Positions 51,281 through 60,910 of a stretch of DNA of 64,000 bases are shown here, one piece after another. A model generated the notes under the pieces. It did no database searches. It was not told the DNA's origin and saw nothing but the letters and a program-made list of their open reading frames with translations. The position numbers and the translations under genes are program-made. Each line of letters opens with the position of its first letter. Position 1 is the first letter of the stretch. Source of the stretch: Lachnospiraceae bacterium GAM79 (GTDB lineage Bacteria; Bacillota; Clostridia; Lachnospirales; Lachnospiraceae); NCBI GenBank assembly GCA_003584705.1, contig AP018536.1, positions 744,001-808,000 of the forward strand. Reading direction: 5' to 3'.

Positions 51281-52660
51281 ATGGAAGCAACACAGAAGAA
51301 AAACAAATATGAAATAGATATGTGCAACGGCACGATTATGGACAAGCTGATCTCCTTTGCACTGCCCCTGATGGTGTCCAGCATTTTGCAGCTGCTGTTC
51401 AATGCAGTGGATATCATTGTGGTGGGACGGTTCACCGGAAGTCAGGCGCTGGCGGCTGTAGGTTCCACCACGGCATTGATCAATATGTTCGTCAATCTGT
51501 TTATCGGCGTTTCTCTGGGAGCCAATGTATTGTCCGCCAGATTCTATGCTGCCGGGAAAGAGCGGGAGATGAGCGAGACAGTACATACAGCTATGACCTT
51601 TGCATTGATCAGCGGTATTGTCATGGTATTCGTAGGGCTGTTCTGCACCCGGGGGGCGTTGGAATTGATGGATACCCCGGCGGATGTTATTGATCAGGCG
51701 GCATTATATATGAAAATTTATTTCTGCAGCATGCCCTTTTTCATGCTGTACAATTACGGAGCTGCAGTTCTGCGGGCAGTGGGAGACACGAAGCGTCCGC
51801 TGTTGTTCCTGATCATATCCGGAGCCATCAATGCGGTATTGAACCTGTTTCTGGTCATTGCTTTTTCCATGGGTGTGGCGGGGGTAGCCATTGCTACAGT
51901 GATCTCTCAGGTGATCTCCTGTGTGCTGGTATTACGGTGCCTGTTTACTACGGACAGCTGTTACCGGCTGCAGATTTCAAAGCTGGGAATAAAAGGGGAG
52001 TACCTGCTGCAGATCTTTCAGGTGGGGGTTCCGGCGGGGATCCAGAGCGTAGTCATCAATTTCTCCAATGTTCTGCTGCAGTCCTCGGTGAATTCCTTTG
52101 GCTCCATCGCCATGGCAGGCTATACGGCGGCCAATAATATCTTTGGATTCCTGTTCGTGTCGGTGAATTCCATTACCCAGGCGTGTATGAGCTTCACCAG
52201 TCAGAACTACGGTGCCGGGAAGAAAAAACGTATGGACAGGGTACTGATCGATTGTATGATCCTGTCGGTGATCGTAGCGGTAACGCTGGGCGGAAGCGCC
52301 AATCTCTTCGGTCCGCAGCTGCTTCACATTTACACAACGGATGCGGACGTTATTGCCTGTGGAACGGAGATTCTGCTGTATACGACGTTGACTTACTTTT
52401 TATGCGGCATCATGGATCTGATTCCGGGAGCCTTGCGGGGCATGGGACATTCGGCGGTACCTATGATATTGTCCATTATCGGTACGGTGGGAACGAGAAT
52501 CTTCTGGATCTACGGAGTATTCCCAATGCACCGGTCGTTGATGGTACTGTTTTTATCTTATCCGGCCTCCTGGCTGGCAACGATCCTGCTGCAGGCGGTA
52601 TGTTTCTATTTTGTCAGAAAGAAAGTACACAGCACCATGCCGCAGGAAGAACCGTTATAA
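51281..52660 (+). CDS. MATE family efflux transporter
   Basis: The 459-residue membrane protein has twelve predicted helices and the MATE pattern: ISFALPLMVSSILQLLFNAVD-type first helix (about residues 20-40), VGRFTGSQALAAVGSTTALI, and a repeat of this layout in the second half. Such proteins export cationic drugs or metabolites by sodium or proton antiport. ATG 51281 with AGGA upstream is chosen over a GTG at 51233. A second MATE gene follows 76 bases later. Confidence 0.9.
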   Translation: MEATQKKNKYEIDMCNGTIMDKLISFALPLMVSSILQLLFNAVDIIVVGRFTGSQALAAVGSTTALINMFVNLFIGVSLGANVLSARFYAAGKEREMSETVHTAMTFALISGIVMVFVGLFCTRGALELMDTPADVIDQAALYMKIYFCSMPFFMLYNYGAAVLRAVGDTKRPLLFLIISGAINAVLNLFLVIAFSMGVAGVAIATVISQVISCVLVLRCLFTTDSCYRLQISKLGIKGEYLLQIFQVGVPAGIQSVVINFSNVLLQSSVNSFGSIAMAGYTAANNIFGFLFVSVNSITQACMSFTSQNYGAGKKKRMDRVLIDCMILSVIVAVTLGGSANLFGPQLLHIYTTDADVIACGTEILLYTTLTYFLCGIMDLIPGALRGMGHSAVPMILSIIGTVGTRIFWIYGVFPMHRSLMVLFLSYPASWLATILLQAVCFYFVRKKVHSTMPQEEPL

Positions 52661-52736
52661 GCGGTCGGTTTTCGGGAGTGAAAGTCCCGGGATGATCGAG
52701 CGTAGGTAGGGATTATTTAGAAAATTGAGGGAAATT

Positions 52737-54125
52737 ATGTTAGCAAAATTTAAGAAAAAATATATTGGAGACTGGGATTTTTACCAGAAGTATCTTTTAC
52801 TGGCTATTCCCATGATCCTGCAGAATGCCATTACCAATCTGGTAAGCTTTCTGGATAACATCATGGTGGGACAGCTGGGAACGGAGCAGATGTCCGGCGT
52901 TGCCATTGTGAATCAGCTGATCTTTGTATACAATCTGGCAATTTTCGGAGCTGTGTCAGCTGCCAGCATCTTCGGTGCCCAGTATTTCGGAAAGGGCAAT
53001 CATAAGGGACATATGTATTCCTTTCGGTTTAAGCTGTATGCCACGCTGTTGGTGACAGGCGGAGCGATCCTTCTGTTCCTGACGAAAGGTTCCGCACTGA
53101 TCTCCCTGTATCTGACGGATACGGTGGGGAACGGGGCCACGGACTTGGCACTGCAGTACGGACTGGAATATCTGGCCATCATGATGGTGGGACTGATCCC
53201 TTTTGCGGTGAACCAGTCCTACGCGACAAATATAAAAGAGACCGGGCAGACCTTTATCCCGATGCTGGCCAGCTTTGTGGCGGTGGGTACTAATGCGATT
53301 CTGGACTATCTGATGATCTTCGGCATCGGTCCTTTCCCGGAGCTGGGAGTGCAGGGGGCGGCGCTGGCTACCGTTATTGCCCGTTACATTGAGGCACTGA
53401 TCGTGGTGATCTGGGCACACATCCATCGGGGAAAAAACCGCTATCTGGAGGGAGCTTACACCGGCTTTGGTATTCCGCTTGCGGAATTGAAGGCGATCCT
53501 GATCAAGGGATTTCCGCTGATGATGAACGAGGTGCTGTGGGCAGCGGGCATGACAACGGTGACCCAGTGCTATTCTGTCAGAGGTCTGGACGTGGTGGCG
53601 GGACTGAACATTGCCTCCACCATCACGAATCTGTTCAATATTGTCTATCTTCAGCTGGGTTCCTGTATCAGTATTGTGGTGGGACAGTATCTGGGTGCAG
53701 GTAAATTGGAGGATGCCAAGGATGCAGACAACAAGATGATCGTATTCAGCGTCTTCTGCTGTGTGATCATGGCGGCATTGATGTTCGTGGTAGGAGGATT
53801 TTTCCCGGGTATTTACAATACCACGGAGGAGATCAGGGAACTGGCTACCAGTTTTATTGCGGTATCGGCCATCATCATGCCCTTCTGCGCCTTCAGCCAT
53901 GCGTCGTATTTTACCCTGCGTTCCGGTGGTAAGACGGTGGTGACTTTCCTGTTTGATTCCGTATTTACCTGGGTGATCGTGGTGCCGGCGGCATATCTGC
54001 TGGCGCATTTCACCGGCCTGGGGATCGTGAGCATCTATTTTCTGGTGCAGGGCACGGAACTGATCAAGGTGATCATTGGTTACCTCATGGTGAAGAGTAA
54101 TGTCTGGGTGGTCCAGATGGTATAA
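52737..54125 (+). CDS. MATE family efflux transporter, second copy
   Basis: The 462-residue protein has twelve predicted helices, with LLAIPMILQNAITNLVSFLD and MVGQLGTEQMSGVAIVNQL in the first half. It belongs to a different MATE subgroup from the preceding gene, with low residue identity by eye, so this is not a recent tandem copy. ATG 52737 follows GAGGGA closely; a TTG at 52725 is possible but weaker. The substrate is unknown. Confidence 0.9.
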   Translation: MLAKFKKKYIGDWDFYQKYLLLAIPMILQNAITNLVSFLDNIMVGQLGTEQMSGVAIVNQLIFVYNLAIFGAVSAASIFGAQYFGKGNHKGHMYSFRFKLYATLLVTGGAILLFLTKGSALISLYLTDTVGNGATDLALQYGLEYLAIMMVGLIPFAVNQSYATNIKETGQTFIPMLASFVAVGTNAILDYLMIFGIGPFPELGVQGAALATVIARYIEALIVVIWAHIHRGKNRYLEGAYTGFGIPLAELKAILIKGFPLMMNEVLWAAGMTTVTQCYSVRGLDVVAGLNIASTITNLFNIVYLQLGSCISIVVGQYLGAGKLEDAKDADNKMIVFSVFCCVIMAALMFVVGGFFPGIYNTTEEIRELATSFIAVSAIIMPFCAFSHASYFTLRSGGKTVVTFLFDSVFTWVIVVPAAYLLAHFTGLGIVSIYFLVQGTELIKVIIGYLMVKSNVWVVQMV

Positions 54126-54202
54126 ATTACTATTTGTGCCGCCAGCCGAAGGCTGCTGAATGGAGATTGGCATGAAAAATAGGAGAAGGGCGGGAAACTG
54201 AC

Positions 54203-54817
54203 ATGAAAATGAACATGGCTCAGAAAGTTTTACTGATCATAGGAGGCGCATTTGCGGGGATCGGCGCAGTGCTGACAATGATATTCGGAGGCATCGGCAT
54301 GGTGTTCCGGCCCATGAGGGCATTTCTGGCATTGCCGCTGTTTTTCCTGATACTGGGCATTTGTTTTATCGCAGCAGTATTATTCGGGCAGCATAAAAAG
54401 TCACTCATCGTAAAAAACGGAATCAGATATGCCGCCAAGATCTACGGTTACGTGGAGAATACGGCGTATATGGTAAACGGCAGATTCCCGGTGAATGTGA
54501 TCGTGCATTATTTTGACAAGAATCAGATCGAGCGGGAGGCAGTGATTCCCACCGCGTTTGAAAAGGGCGCTTCGACCTATCCCATCGGTATGACCATGGA
54601 TATCTACGAATATCAGGGAAAATACGGCTGGGATCCGGATTCCGTCCGGGATGAGATTCTGCCGGGAGAGCAGGAACTGATGGACGATAAGCCCGTGGAT
54701 CCTTCCAAGCTTCGCATGACCGCCGTGCAGTGTCCGAACTGCGGTGCTTCCTATCAGGCGGCAGCAGGATATACCGGACGCTGCCCGTATTGCGGAAGCT
54801 ATCATAATGTAGAATAG
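54203..54817 (+). CDS. Membrane protein with C-terminal zinc ribbon
   Basis: The 204-residue protein has two N-terminal membrane helices (about residues 8-33 and 42-60), a beta-rich middle (VKNGIRYAAKIYGYVENT, VNVIVHYFDKNQIEREAVIP) and a C-terminal zinc ribbon CPNCGASYQAAAGYTGRCPYC. No function is known to me. It is separate from the MATE genes by 77 bases and convergent with the LysR regulator. Confidence 0.7.
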   Translation: MKMNMAQKVLLIIGGAFAGIGAVLTMIFGGIGMVFRPMRAFLALPLFFLILGICFIAAVLFGQHKKSLIVKNGIRYAAKIYGYVENTAYMVNGRFPVNVIVHYFDKNQIEREAVIPTAFEKGASTYPIGMTMDIYEYQGKYGWDPDSVRDEILPGEQELMDDKPVDPSKLRMTAVQCPNCGASYQAAAGYTGRCPYCGSYHNVE

Positions 54818-54840
54818 CAGAATAGTTGAGCTGGGGTGGA

Positions 54841-55710
54841 TCAGTGGATCGTTTCCTGCAAATACCGCAGCATCGTCTGTGACACCACGGAGTTGGCGGT
54901 CTTGGAGAAAGCCAGTCCCAGCGTACGGTGACAACTGGGAGATAAGGGTCTGGAGACCACACCCCGTGCGAAAGCTTTTAATACCAGTTCCTGAGAGATG
55001 GTGACACCGAGACCGTTCCGGACGAAGGACATGATCAGGGTATCGTCCCAGAAGCTGTAAGAGATCTTTGGGCGGACAGGGCATTTGGTCAGCAGATGCT
55101 GGATGTCGTTGTCACAGCCGGGGGTCTCGATGATCAGAGGATATTCGAACAGTTCTGGCAGGGTGACGCTGTTTTTGGCAGCCAGCGGATGTCCCTCGGG
55201 GAAAACAGCGCACAGCGGATCATTCAACAGTGGATAAAAGGTCAGATCATCCGCCACGATGGAGGATAAAAATCCACAATCCACCTGCCCGTGAATGATC
55301 CAGTCCCGGATCTCATCATAATTGCCGTCAAAAATTTCTACATCCACTTTCGGATAATTTTCCCGGAAAAAATGAACCACATCCGGCATCCACAGAGCGG
55401 TGATGCTGGAAAAACTACCGACCCGTAGTTTTCCCTCAATCTTATTGTTGATATTGAAGGCGGCCTGGCGCAGCTTGTCTTTCTGGTTGACCATTTCCTG
55501 AATGTAAGGGATGAGGCGGGCACCGTTGTCGGTGAGGCTGACACCCCGTTTAACCCGGGCAAAAAGCTGCACACCCAGTTCTTCCTCCAGTCCCGCCATC
55601 ATCTGGCTGATGCCGGACTGGGTATAATTCAGTGCTTCCGCCGCCTTGGAGAAGCTTCCCGTTTCACATACTTTTAAAAATATCTCGTAACGGTCTTTTT
55701 GTTCTTTCAT
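54841..55710 (-). CDS. LysR-family transcriptional regulator
   Basis: The 289-residue protein has an N-terminal helix-turn-helix (FLKVCETGSFSKAAEALNYT then QSGISQMMAGLEEELG) and a LysR substrate-binding domain (GKLRVGSFSSITALWMPDVV onward). ATG 55710 is preferred over GTG 55719. It is divergent from a truncated sodium symporter gene, which was probably its target. A perfect ATGAATTT-C-AAATTCAT palindrome sits 21 bases upstream of its start. Confidence 0.9.
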   Translation of the reverse strand: MKEQKDRYEIFLKVCETGSFSKAAEALNYTQSGISQMMAGLEEELGVQLFARVKRGVSLTDNGARLIPYIQEMVNQKDKLRQAAFNINNKIEGKLRVGSFSSITALWMPDVVHFFRENYPKVDVEIFDGNYDEIRDWIIHGQVDCGFLSSIVADDLTFYPLLNDPLCAVFPEGHPLAAKNSVTLPELFEYPLIIETPGCDNDIQHLLTKCPVRPKISYSFWDDTLIMSFVRNGLGVTISQELVLKAFARGVVSRPLSPSCHRTLGLAFSKTANSVVSQTMLRYLQETIH

Positions 55711-55730
55711 GATCTTCACCCTGTAAATTT

Positions 55731-55747
55731 ATGAATTTCAAATTCAT
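55731..55747. promoter_or_regulatory. Candidate LysR operator
   Basis: This is a perfect 17-base palindrome ATGAATTTCAAATTCAT just upstream of lysR, in the divergent intergenic region. LysR proteins typically bind dyads of the T-N11-A type in this position and repress their own gene. Confidence 0.5.
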
Positions 55748-55797
55748 CGTTCACCAATTATGCGAGCAGATTGGCTTTCTTGTACTCATTATAGTAT

Positions 55798-55843
55798 AAG
55801 CTCACGAATTTTTACATCCTGCTTCGCAGGATATTCGTGAGCT
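55798..55843. repeat. Hairpin in the lysR-symporter intergenic region
   Basis: GCTCACGAAT pairs with ATTCGTGAGC, with a CCTGC-ttc-GCAGG tip. A second small palindrome, ATAGCATATGCTAT, lies near 55955-55970. No gene is visible from 55711 to 56003. Confidence 0.5.
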
Positions 55844-56003
55844 GATGAGTCCAAAAAACAAATGTCTGCTTTGCAGCCACTTATTTTCTCTTGAGACTTA
55901 TCACATTACAAAAACTTATGTATACCAATAAAAACATTCGTTTTACTGATAGTATAGCATATGCTATCCTCATGTCACAAGTGTTTTAAGGAGCGTGAAT
56001 CAT

Positions 56004-56144
56004 ATGGAAAAGAAAGCAAGTAATTTCTCCGGGCAGATCGGTTTCGTGCTGGCGGCGGCCGGAAACGCGGTGGGTGTGGGCAATCTGTGGAGATTCCCTT
56101 ATCTGGCGGCCAAGGATGGCGGCTGTCGTGAGACAAGGATGTGA
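56004..56144 (+). pseudogene. Truncated neurotransmitter:sodium symporter gene
   Basis: After AAGGAG the frame encodes the conserved N-terminus of an NSS-family transporter ([20 protein letters not shown] then [10 protein letters not shown]). It breaks into an unrelated six-residue tail and stops at 46 residues instead of about 450. The break falls exactly before the next family residues (G-A-F). The remaining gene is absent from the following sequence, pointing to a deletion or rearrangement. Without transport helices it cannot function. Confidence 0.85.
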
Positions 56145-56168
56145 TTCTTTCGGTAAGATTAGAGTATC

Positions 56169-57104
56169 CTACGATGCGGGGGCTCTGAAATCTGCATCCA
56201 GCTCAATACAGTTGGACTGCCTTTGTTCCAACAGGGGCAGTTTCTCCTGAGTTGCAGGTTGAGTTTGTTCTGGCAGGATCAGAATATCCTGAGTCACAGG
56301 TGCACCGAAATCCGTATCCAGCTCGATACAGTTGGACTGTCTTTCTTCCAACAAGGGCAACTTGTCTTGGGGAGCGAACTGCGTTTCTTCTGGCAAGGGC
56401 AGAATGTCTGGAGTCGTTGACTGCGTTTCTTCCGGCAAGATCAGAATATCCTGCGTCACAGGAGCTTCGAAACTTGTATATTGAAGCTGGATGGTTTCGA
56501 GGATGCGGTTGAAATCTGTTTCCAGAGTGTACCAGTCTGTTAACGGAATAGTGGCTTCCAGCTGTAGGGTATTTCCCTGTAAAGGGACATCGGGATTGGA
56601 TAATGTAATGTAAATCCAGTATTTTTGTTCTGTCTGGTAGATCTCGGTATTTTTCCAGCCGTTTAAGTTGCTGTTGGGCAGAGTGATCTCCTCGCTGGTG
56701 ACGCCGGTGCCGCAGATTCCCGGGACGGGAGCATAGATAAGCGTAAAGGTATCCTCCGGGTACGCGATGTTCCAGAAGATGATAGCATCGGTCGTGGTGG
56801 TACCTGCGAAAGTTAAATTGCGGATCTCATAGTCCCAGGTCTCCGGAAGGGACAGGGAGAACTGCACCGGTCCCAGATCACAGATAGCTTCATTCCCCAT
56901 GGATATCGCCAGATCGTCGGCAGGCCCGTTTTCCGGGCATTCTGTAGGAACGAGGCTTTCCGCGATGACCGGGGCGATTGGCCCGGTGGGGGCCGTGGAA
57001 TTTTGCACCCCTACAGAATCCTCCAGGCCCCCGGTAGAACCACATCCTGCCAAGGAAAGCGTAAGAATCGTTGTCAGTGTTGATAGTAAAATAGTCTTCT
57101 TCAT
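56169..57104 (-). CDS. Lipoprotein with C-terminal tandem repeats
   Basis: The 311-residue protein has a signal peptide ending LTLSLAGCGS (lipid Cys near residue 21) and a globular domain (about 60-215, PVQFSLSLPETWDYEIRNL). The C-terminal repeat region is built from units such as APVTQDILILPEETQ and LPLLEERQSNCIELDTDF; at least two long copies (about 40 residues) and shorter ones are visible. GGGAGGG precedes the ATG. Its last codons lie 24 bases from the symporter break, so the rearrangement may have touched its end. Function unknown. Confidence 0.75.
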   Translation of the reverse strand: MKKTILLSTLTTILTLSLAGCGSTGGLEDSVGVQNSTAPTGPIAPVIAESLVPTECPENGPADDLAISMGNEAICDLGPVQFSLSLPETWDYEIRNLTFAGTTTTDAIIFWNIAYPEDTFTLIYAPVPGICGTGVTSEEITLPNSNLNGWKNTEIYQTEQKYWIYITLSNPDVPLQGNTLQLEATIPLTDWYTLETDFNRILETIQLQYTSFEAPVTQDILILPEETQSTTPDILPLPEETQFAPQDKLPLLEERQSNCIELDTDFGAPVTQDILILPEQTQPATQEKLPLLEQRQSNCIELDADFRAPAS

Positions 57105-57220
57105 AAAGATACCCTCCCAAAATCGTGAAGTGTTATGGTGATCACATTATAATAAGACGAATATTGGGCGGGGAAGTTTCGGTAAATAGAAAGTTTGGTG
57201 TAAAAAGCCCCAAAACAACG

Positions 57221-57371
57221 AATTCCGTACAAAAAAGTTCCGAAATCAGGATTTTTTGTACGGAATTTCTTTATTTTGCTTGTGTAGCGAAAATAGAGAC
57301 TTTTTACATAGCAAAATCTTATGTTTTTGTATTTTTTTCTTAGAAATTGGCGTTTTGAATACAAACAGAAC
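57221..57371. repeat. Structured repeat Q, copy 2
   Basis: A perfect 16-bp stem (57221-57236 with 57252-57267) around a 15-base loop is followed by TTTGTATT...AATACAAA. It corresponds to 38017-38165 with paired substitutions in the stem. It lies in the 57105-57686 gap, which has no gene. Confidence 0.7.
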
Positions 57372-57428
57372 GCCCTCAGGCAGATGTCTGTCGGAGAGTG
57401 TTGATATTTTCTTAACCTGTGGTAAAAA

Positions 57429-57463
57429 GTCAGGGTGGAACAAACACGATGTTTGCGACAGGC
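57429..57463 (+). repeat. Repeat S, copy 2
   Basis: It matches the minus strand of 37835-37869 at 29 of 35 positions. Confidence 0.55.
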
Positions 57464-57614
57464 GGTCGGCGACATGGATGTCGCCTGGAGCCGTGCCCGT
57501 TTGGATGAGAAATACTTGATCCACGGGTTTAGAAAATTCACACTCGGAGACCGATATCTGCCTGAGGGCCTTCTGCCGCTCTGGGAGTGCGTCCGATAAG
57601 GCGGGACGCACGGT

Positions 57615-57695
57615 ATAAAAATAGAGTGAACCAGCCTCGCTTGCGCACAAGCGAGGTGTTCCACTCTATTTTTGCATGGCTCGTAGCTATGCTAC
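57615..57695. repeat. Palindromic repeat R, copy 2
   Basis: AAAAATAGAGTG (57617-57628) pairs with CACTCTATTTTT (57662-57673), enclosing CTCGCTTGCGCACAAGCGAG. Its right end, read on the minus strand, matches the left end of copy 1 (GCATAGCTACGAGCCATGCA). The element overlaps the last codons of the hemolysin III gene. Confidence 0.75.
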
Positions 57696-58337
57696 ATATA
57701 AATACATGAAAATGAAATGACATACGCTTCCGCCCATGACGAAGAGGTGGAACACTTCGTGGGAGCCGAAGAACTTATGTTTCGCATTGAAGATCGGCAG
57801 CTTCAGGGCATAGATGACACCGCCCACGGTGTAGATGATGCCGCCGGCCAACAGCCAGAGAAAAGCGGGCGTGGACAGAGTTTTCAGCAGAGGCCCGAAT
57901 ACCAGGACACATACCCAGCCCATGGCAATGTAGATCACAGAGGAAAACCACTTGGGACAGGTGATCCAGCAGGCTTTTACGATCATGCCGACAGCGGCAA
58001 TGCCCCAGACAAGAGCCAGCAGTGTATATCCCAGCTTACCGCCCAACACAATGAGACACACCGGTGTGTAAGAACCAGCGATTAATACAAAGATCATCAT
58101 ATGATCCAGCTTCCGGAAGACCCGGAGACTTTTACCGGTGAGGTCCACGGAATGATAAGTGGCGCTGGCACCGTATAACAGGATCATGCTGCCCATGAAA
58201 ATGGCCATGGCCAGGAAATTCTCCTGCCCGGACTGTACACCGGCTTTCACTAACAGTGGCACAGCTGCGAACACTGCCATCATCATGGCAATGAAATGGG
58301 TAATGGCACTTCCCGGCTCTCTTATGGTAATCTGCAT
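57687..58337 (-). CDS. Hemolysin III / PAQR family membrane protein
   Basis: The 216-residue protein has seven predicted helices and the family metal motifs: SATYHSVDL (with the Asp/Ser/His set), KLDHMMIFVLIAGSYTP and SHEVFHLFVMGGS. These suggest a zinc-dependent hydrolase of the CREST superfamily; the hemolysin label reflects early expression studies and not a proven toxin role. GGAGGAG precedes the ATG. Its final residues are encoded by the edge of repeat R. Confidence 0.9.
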   Translation of the reverse strand: MQITIREPGSAITHFIAMMMAVFAAVPLLVKAGVQSGQENFLAMAIFMGSMILLYGASATYHSVDLTGKSLRVFRKLDHMMIFVLIAGSYTPVCLIVLGGKLGYTLLALVWGIAAVGMIVKACWITCPKWFSSVIYIAMGWVCVLVFGPLLKTLSTPAFLWLLAGGIIYTVGGVIYALKLPIFNAKHKFFGSHEVFHLFVMGGSVCHFIFMYLYVA

Positions 58338-58549
58338 AATAACTCCTCCTTTTCCCGACAGCAGCTGCCGTCTGCAAATCGAATCTATTTAAGATCATTT
58401 TATCCGACAATAGTATTTACTATTCAAAATAACAACACGTATTCTGAAATACTTTTATATATAGTTTTCAAAACTACATCTGACAATGCAAATACTACCG
58501 CACAAAAAAGGAAAAGTCAATAGTCATTCAGATATTTGGGAGAAAAGTA

Positions 58550-60276
58550 TCAATAAGGATTGGCAGGAAGTCTGTAGATCAACAGCCCTTCATCATCAAC
58601 CAGTAACTCCGCATTCTCTACCAGACGGGCATTTACTTCCGGATTTGTTGCAATGTAGCCTTCAGAACCTTTATCCCATACAATATATTCAGGCACTTTG
58701 TCCGGATAGAGCGTCCAGTATTGGAATAAGCGCTCATCGATGGTCGGAGTGCTGATGGTGGAATAGTTGCAGATCACGTAATCCTCCTGAAGATACATAA
58801 TGCTCTTATGGCTGGCAATCAGTACTTTGCTGCCCCGGGGAATGAATTCGTCTAACAGACGTCCTCGGATATTATACTCGTAGCCATCGGAATACCGGCC
58901 GTAGATTCCTGCCATGGGGCCCTCTTCCGCTTTCTGCCGTGTGACGAAAATGGTGTCGTGACCGTAAATATTATACAACAGAAATCCTTTGTGAATGACG
59001 GCAAGTCCCACAAACAGCAGGACAAAAGTTTTCCAGAAAACGGGAGATTCCGATGTTTCCCGCTCTGCATAGCATAAAGAAACCAACATACCGATAGCCA
59101 TATAATCGGCAGACTCGTAGAGCATTGTATTGCTGGCTGTAAAAGCGGCAAGGAGCAAAAACAGAGAAGTAATACTTCCAAACCAGAACAATGCCTTATA
59201 AACAGGGGCCAATTCGCCAGAAGACTTTTTACAGTGGAAATAACAATAAATGCCCCACAGCGGGAACCGAAGATAGACGAACCCGGGATACTCGATATGC
59301 TTTTGCAACCGATACCATACAAAAAGCTGTTCCAGAATCAGGGAAATAATCAACAACAGGAAGAAACGGTAGTTTTTCCGGCATATGAATCGGAAAAAAC
59401 ACCAGAATACCAAAGCAATCACCAGAGCGACCAGCAGATAAGGAAAGGTTTCGCCGAGGCAGGAAAGGTTATCTTTTAATTTCCCAGGCAGTCCGACATC
59501 GTGGGAGCCGTCGGTCAGCATTTCTGACAAGCCATCCAGAAACTGCCGGAAAGACATATGACACAAAAAGTAAGCCAACCAACCCAGACCGCAGACACCA
59601 CAGGTCCCGAGATAAATCAGAAGATTTTTCAGACGGTTTCCGGCAGCAGATAACAGCCAGATACCGATACATCCGGGAAGTACCACGAAAATACAGGTGG
59701 GATAAGAAAGCACAAGAAGGGAAGTGCTTACTCCGGCGGCAATCAGGAAAAAGGCAGGGCGGCGTGCGGAGGTACCGCGATTCAGACTAAATTCCAGAAA
59801 GCTTAAGAAGACCAGAGTACTGAACCACAGAAGCATATTGGAAAAATCGGGAACGGTACTGTTCTTGGGAATGATATTGTAGTAAAAAACAGCAATGACA
59901 AAAGCAGTATTCTCAGTTACAAACTTACGGAAAGTCCGGTAGGTCAGAATACTGATGAGCAACTGTGTAACGACACCTACGATTCGCAGAAAGAGACGGA
60001 GTATTTTAAGGTGTGAAACAACTGCATATACAGCCATAAAAAGGTAGCAGAAAAGAACGCGGAAGTCTGATGAGGCTCCCACATTTCCAGAAACATTCTG
60101 TCTCCCTGTACCAGACGGTAAGCCATAGATACGGCATACTGCTCGTCAATGTCGAATCCGAAGAAAATAATCTTGACGGTAGCAACTATAGATGCGGCAA
60201 GCAACAGATATTTCCACAGATTATGCAGCAATGCGGTTGCAAAATTTTTCTCTTGTGCGGAATAATTGCTGTTCAT
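58550..60276 (-). pseudogene. Membrane glycosyltransferase gene with a frameshift
   Basis: The start at ATG 60276 (GGAGGA seven bases upstream) encodes IIFFGFDIDEQYAVSMAYRL and MWEPHQTSAFFSATFLWLYM, a GT39/ArnT-like N-terminus with the acidic first loop. This frame stops at 59977. The adjacent frame continues smoothly as KILRLFLRIVGVVTQLL with about ten more helices and a soluble C-terminal domain to 58550. Joining them near 60000-60012 (a run of A on the minus strand) restores a protein of about 575 residues. It may be a real mutation, programmed shift or read error. Confidence 0.75.
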
Positions 60277-60277
60277 C

Positions 60278-60544
60278 TTAATCCTCCTCAATGATCTGGA
60301 TCTCCAGATAGTCAAAATCGATGGACTCTACAAAACTGTCCTGGGTAAAACGGGTCTTGTTGTGACGTTTAAAGTCTGCAATATTCATATCCAGCCAGAT
60401 GGGCGTACCGAGATCAAACTGATGGCAGACTTCGTCCAGAGAGTGAAAAACTTTATGGGTACGGGTATCGTCACTGCCGTCCTCGATGCAGGTGTCTTTC
60501 AGCATATGATTATTTTTAAAAATTTTGGCCCACATACGGAACAT
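60278..60544 (-). CDS. 88-residue conserved-type protein, unknown function
   Basis: The product has no signal or membrane helix. It contains DTRTHKVFHSLDEVCHQFD, LGTPIWLDMNIADFKRHNKT and a C-terminal acidic FDYLEIQIIEED, a pattern I have seen in short uncharacterised Firmicutes proteins. AAGGAG precedes the ATG. Its stop is one base from the start of the glycosyltransferase reading frame, so the two are co-translated. Confidence 0.65.
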   Translation of the reverse strand: MFRMWAKIFKNNHMLKDTCIEDGSDDTRTHKVFHSLDEVCHQFDLGTPIWLDMNIADFKRHNKTRFTQDSFVESIDFDYLEIQIIEED

Positions 60545-60910
60545 AGAAAATCTCCTTACGCAAAAAATCAGACATATTGGTCGTTAATAATAAATTATAA
60601 TAGGAAGAGGTTTCCCCTGCAAGCAAAAAAAGTCACACAACCATCAGATCCATCTTACATTGTATATGGGATAGCTTTCGTCCGCCGAATCGGCACGTTT
60701 GCGAAAGCGTACTATAAAACTGCCCAATCAATCTTAAAAAATAATAAAGGTTTTGTTAAAATTATACATTTTTAAAAGGAGGTATGCTATAATTATCATA
60801 AATATCAACGTACGAATGCAGAATTTCCGTAACGAAAAAGCGTCTACGGAAATAACAAATATGAAAAATGGTCGCAGAGCCTTCTGTGACAGAAGAGATT
60901 GAGAGGTAAT
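60545..60910. other. Intergenic region with relQ promoter
   Basis: This stretch has no gene. An extended -10 (TGCTATAAT, ending 60793) about 115 bases before relQ is the best promoter candidate. A palindromic CTTCTGTGACAGAAG hairpin (about 60881-60895) lies in the relQ leader just before its ribosome site. Confidence 0.45.

Noticed and set aside
52956..54173. Open frame of 405 codons on the minus strand
   Set aside because: It is antisense to the second MATE gene and its product is His/Gln-rich without domain features, a typical shadow of a membrane-protein gene.
57101..57664. Minus-strand frame of 187 codons in the repeat region
   Set aside because: It runs through repeats Q, S and R and its product has a basic, low-information composition; no ribosome site.
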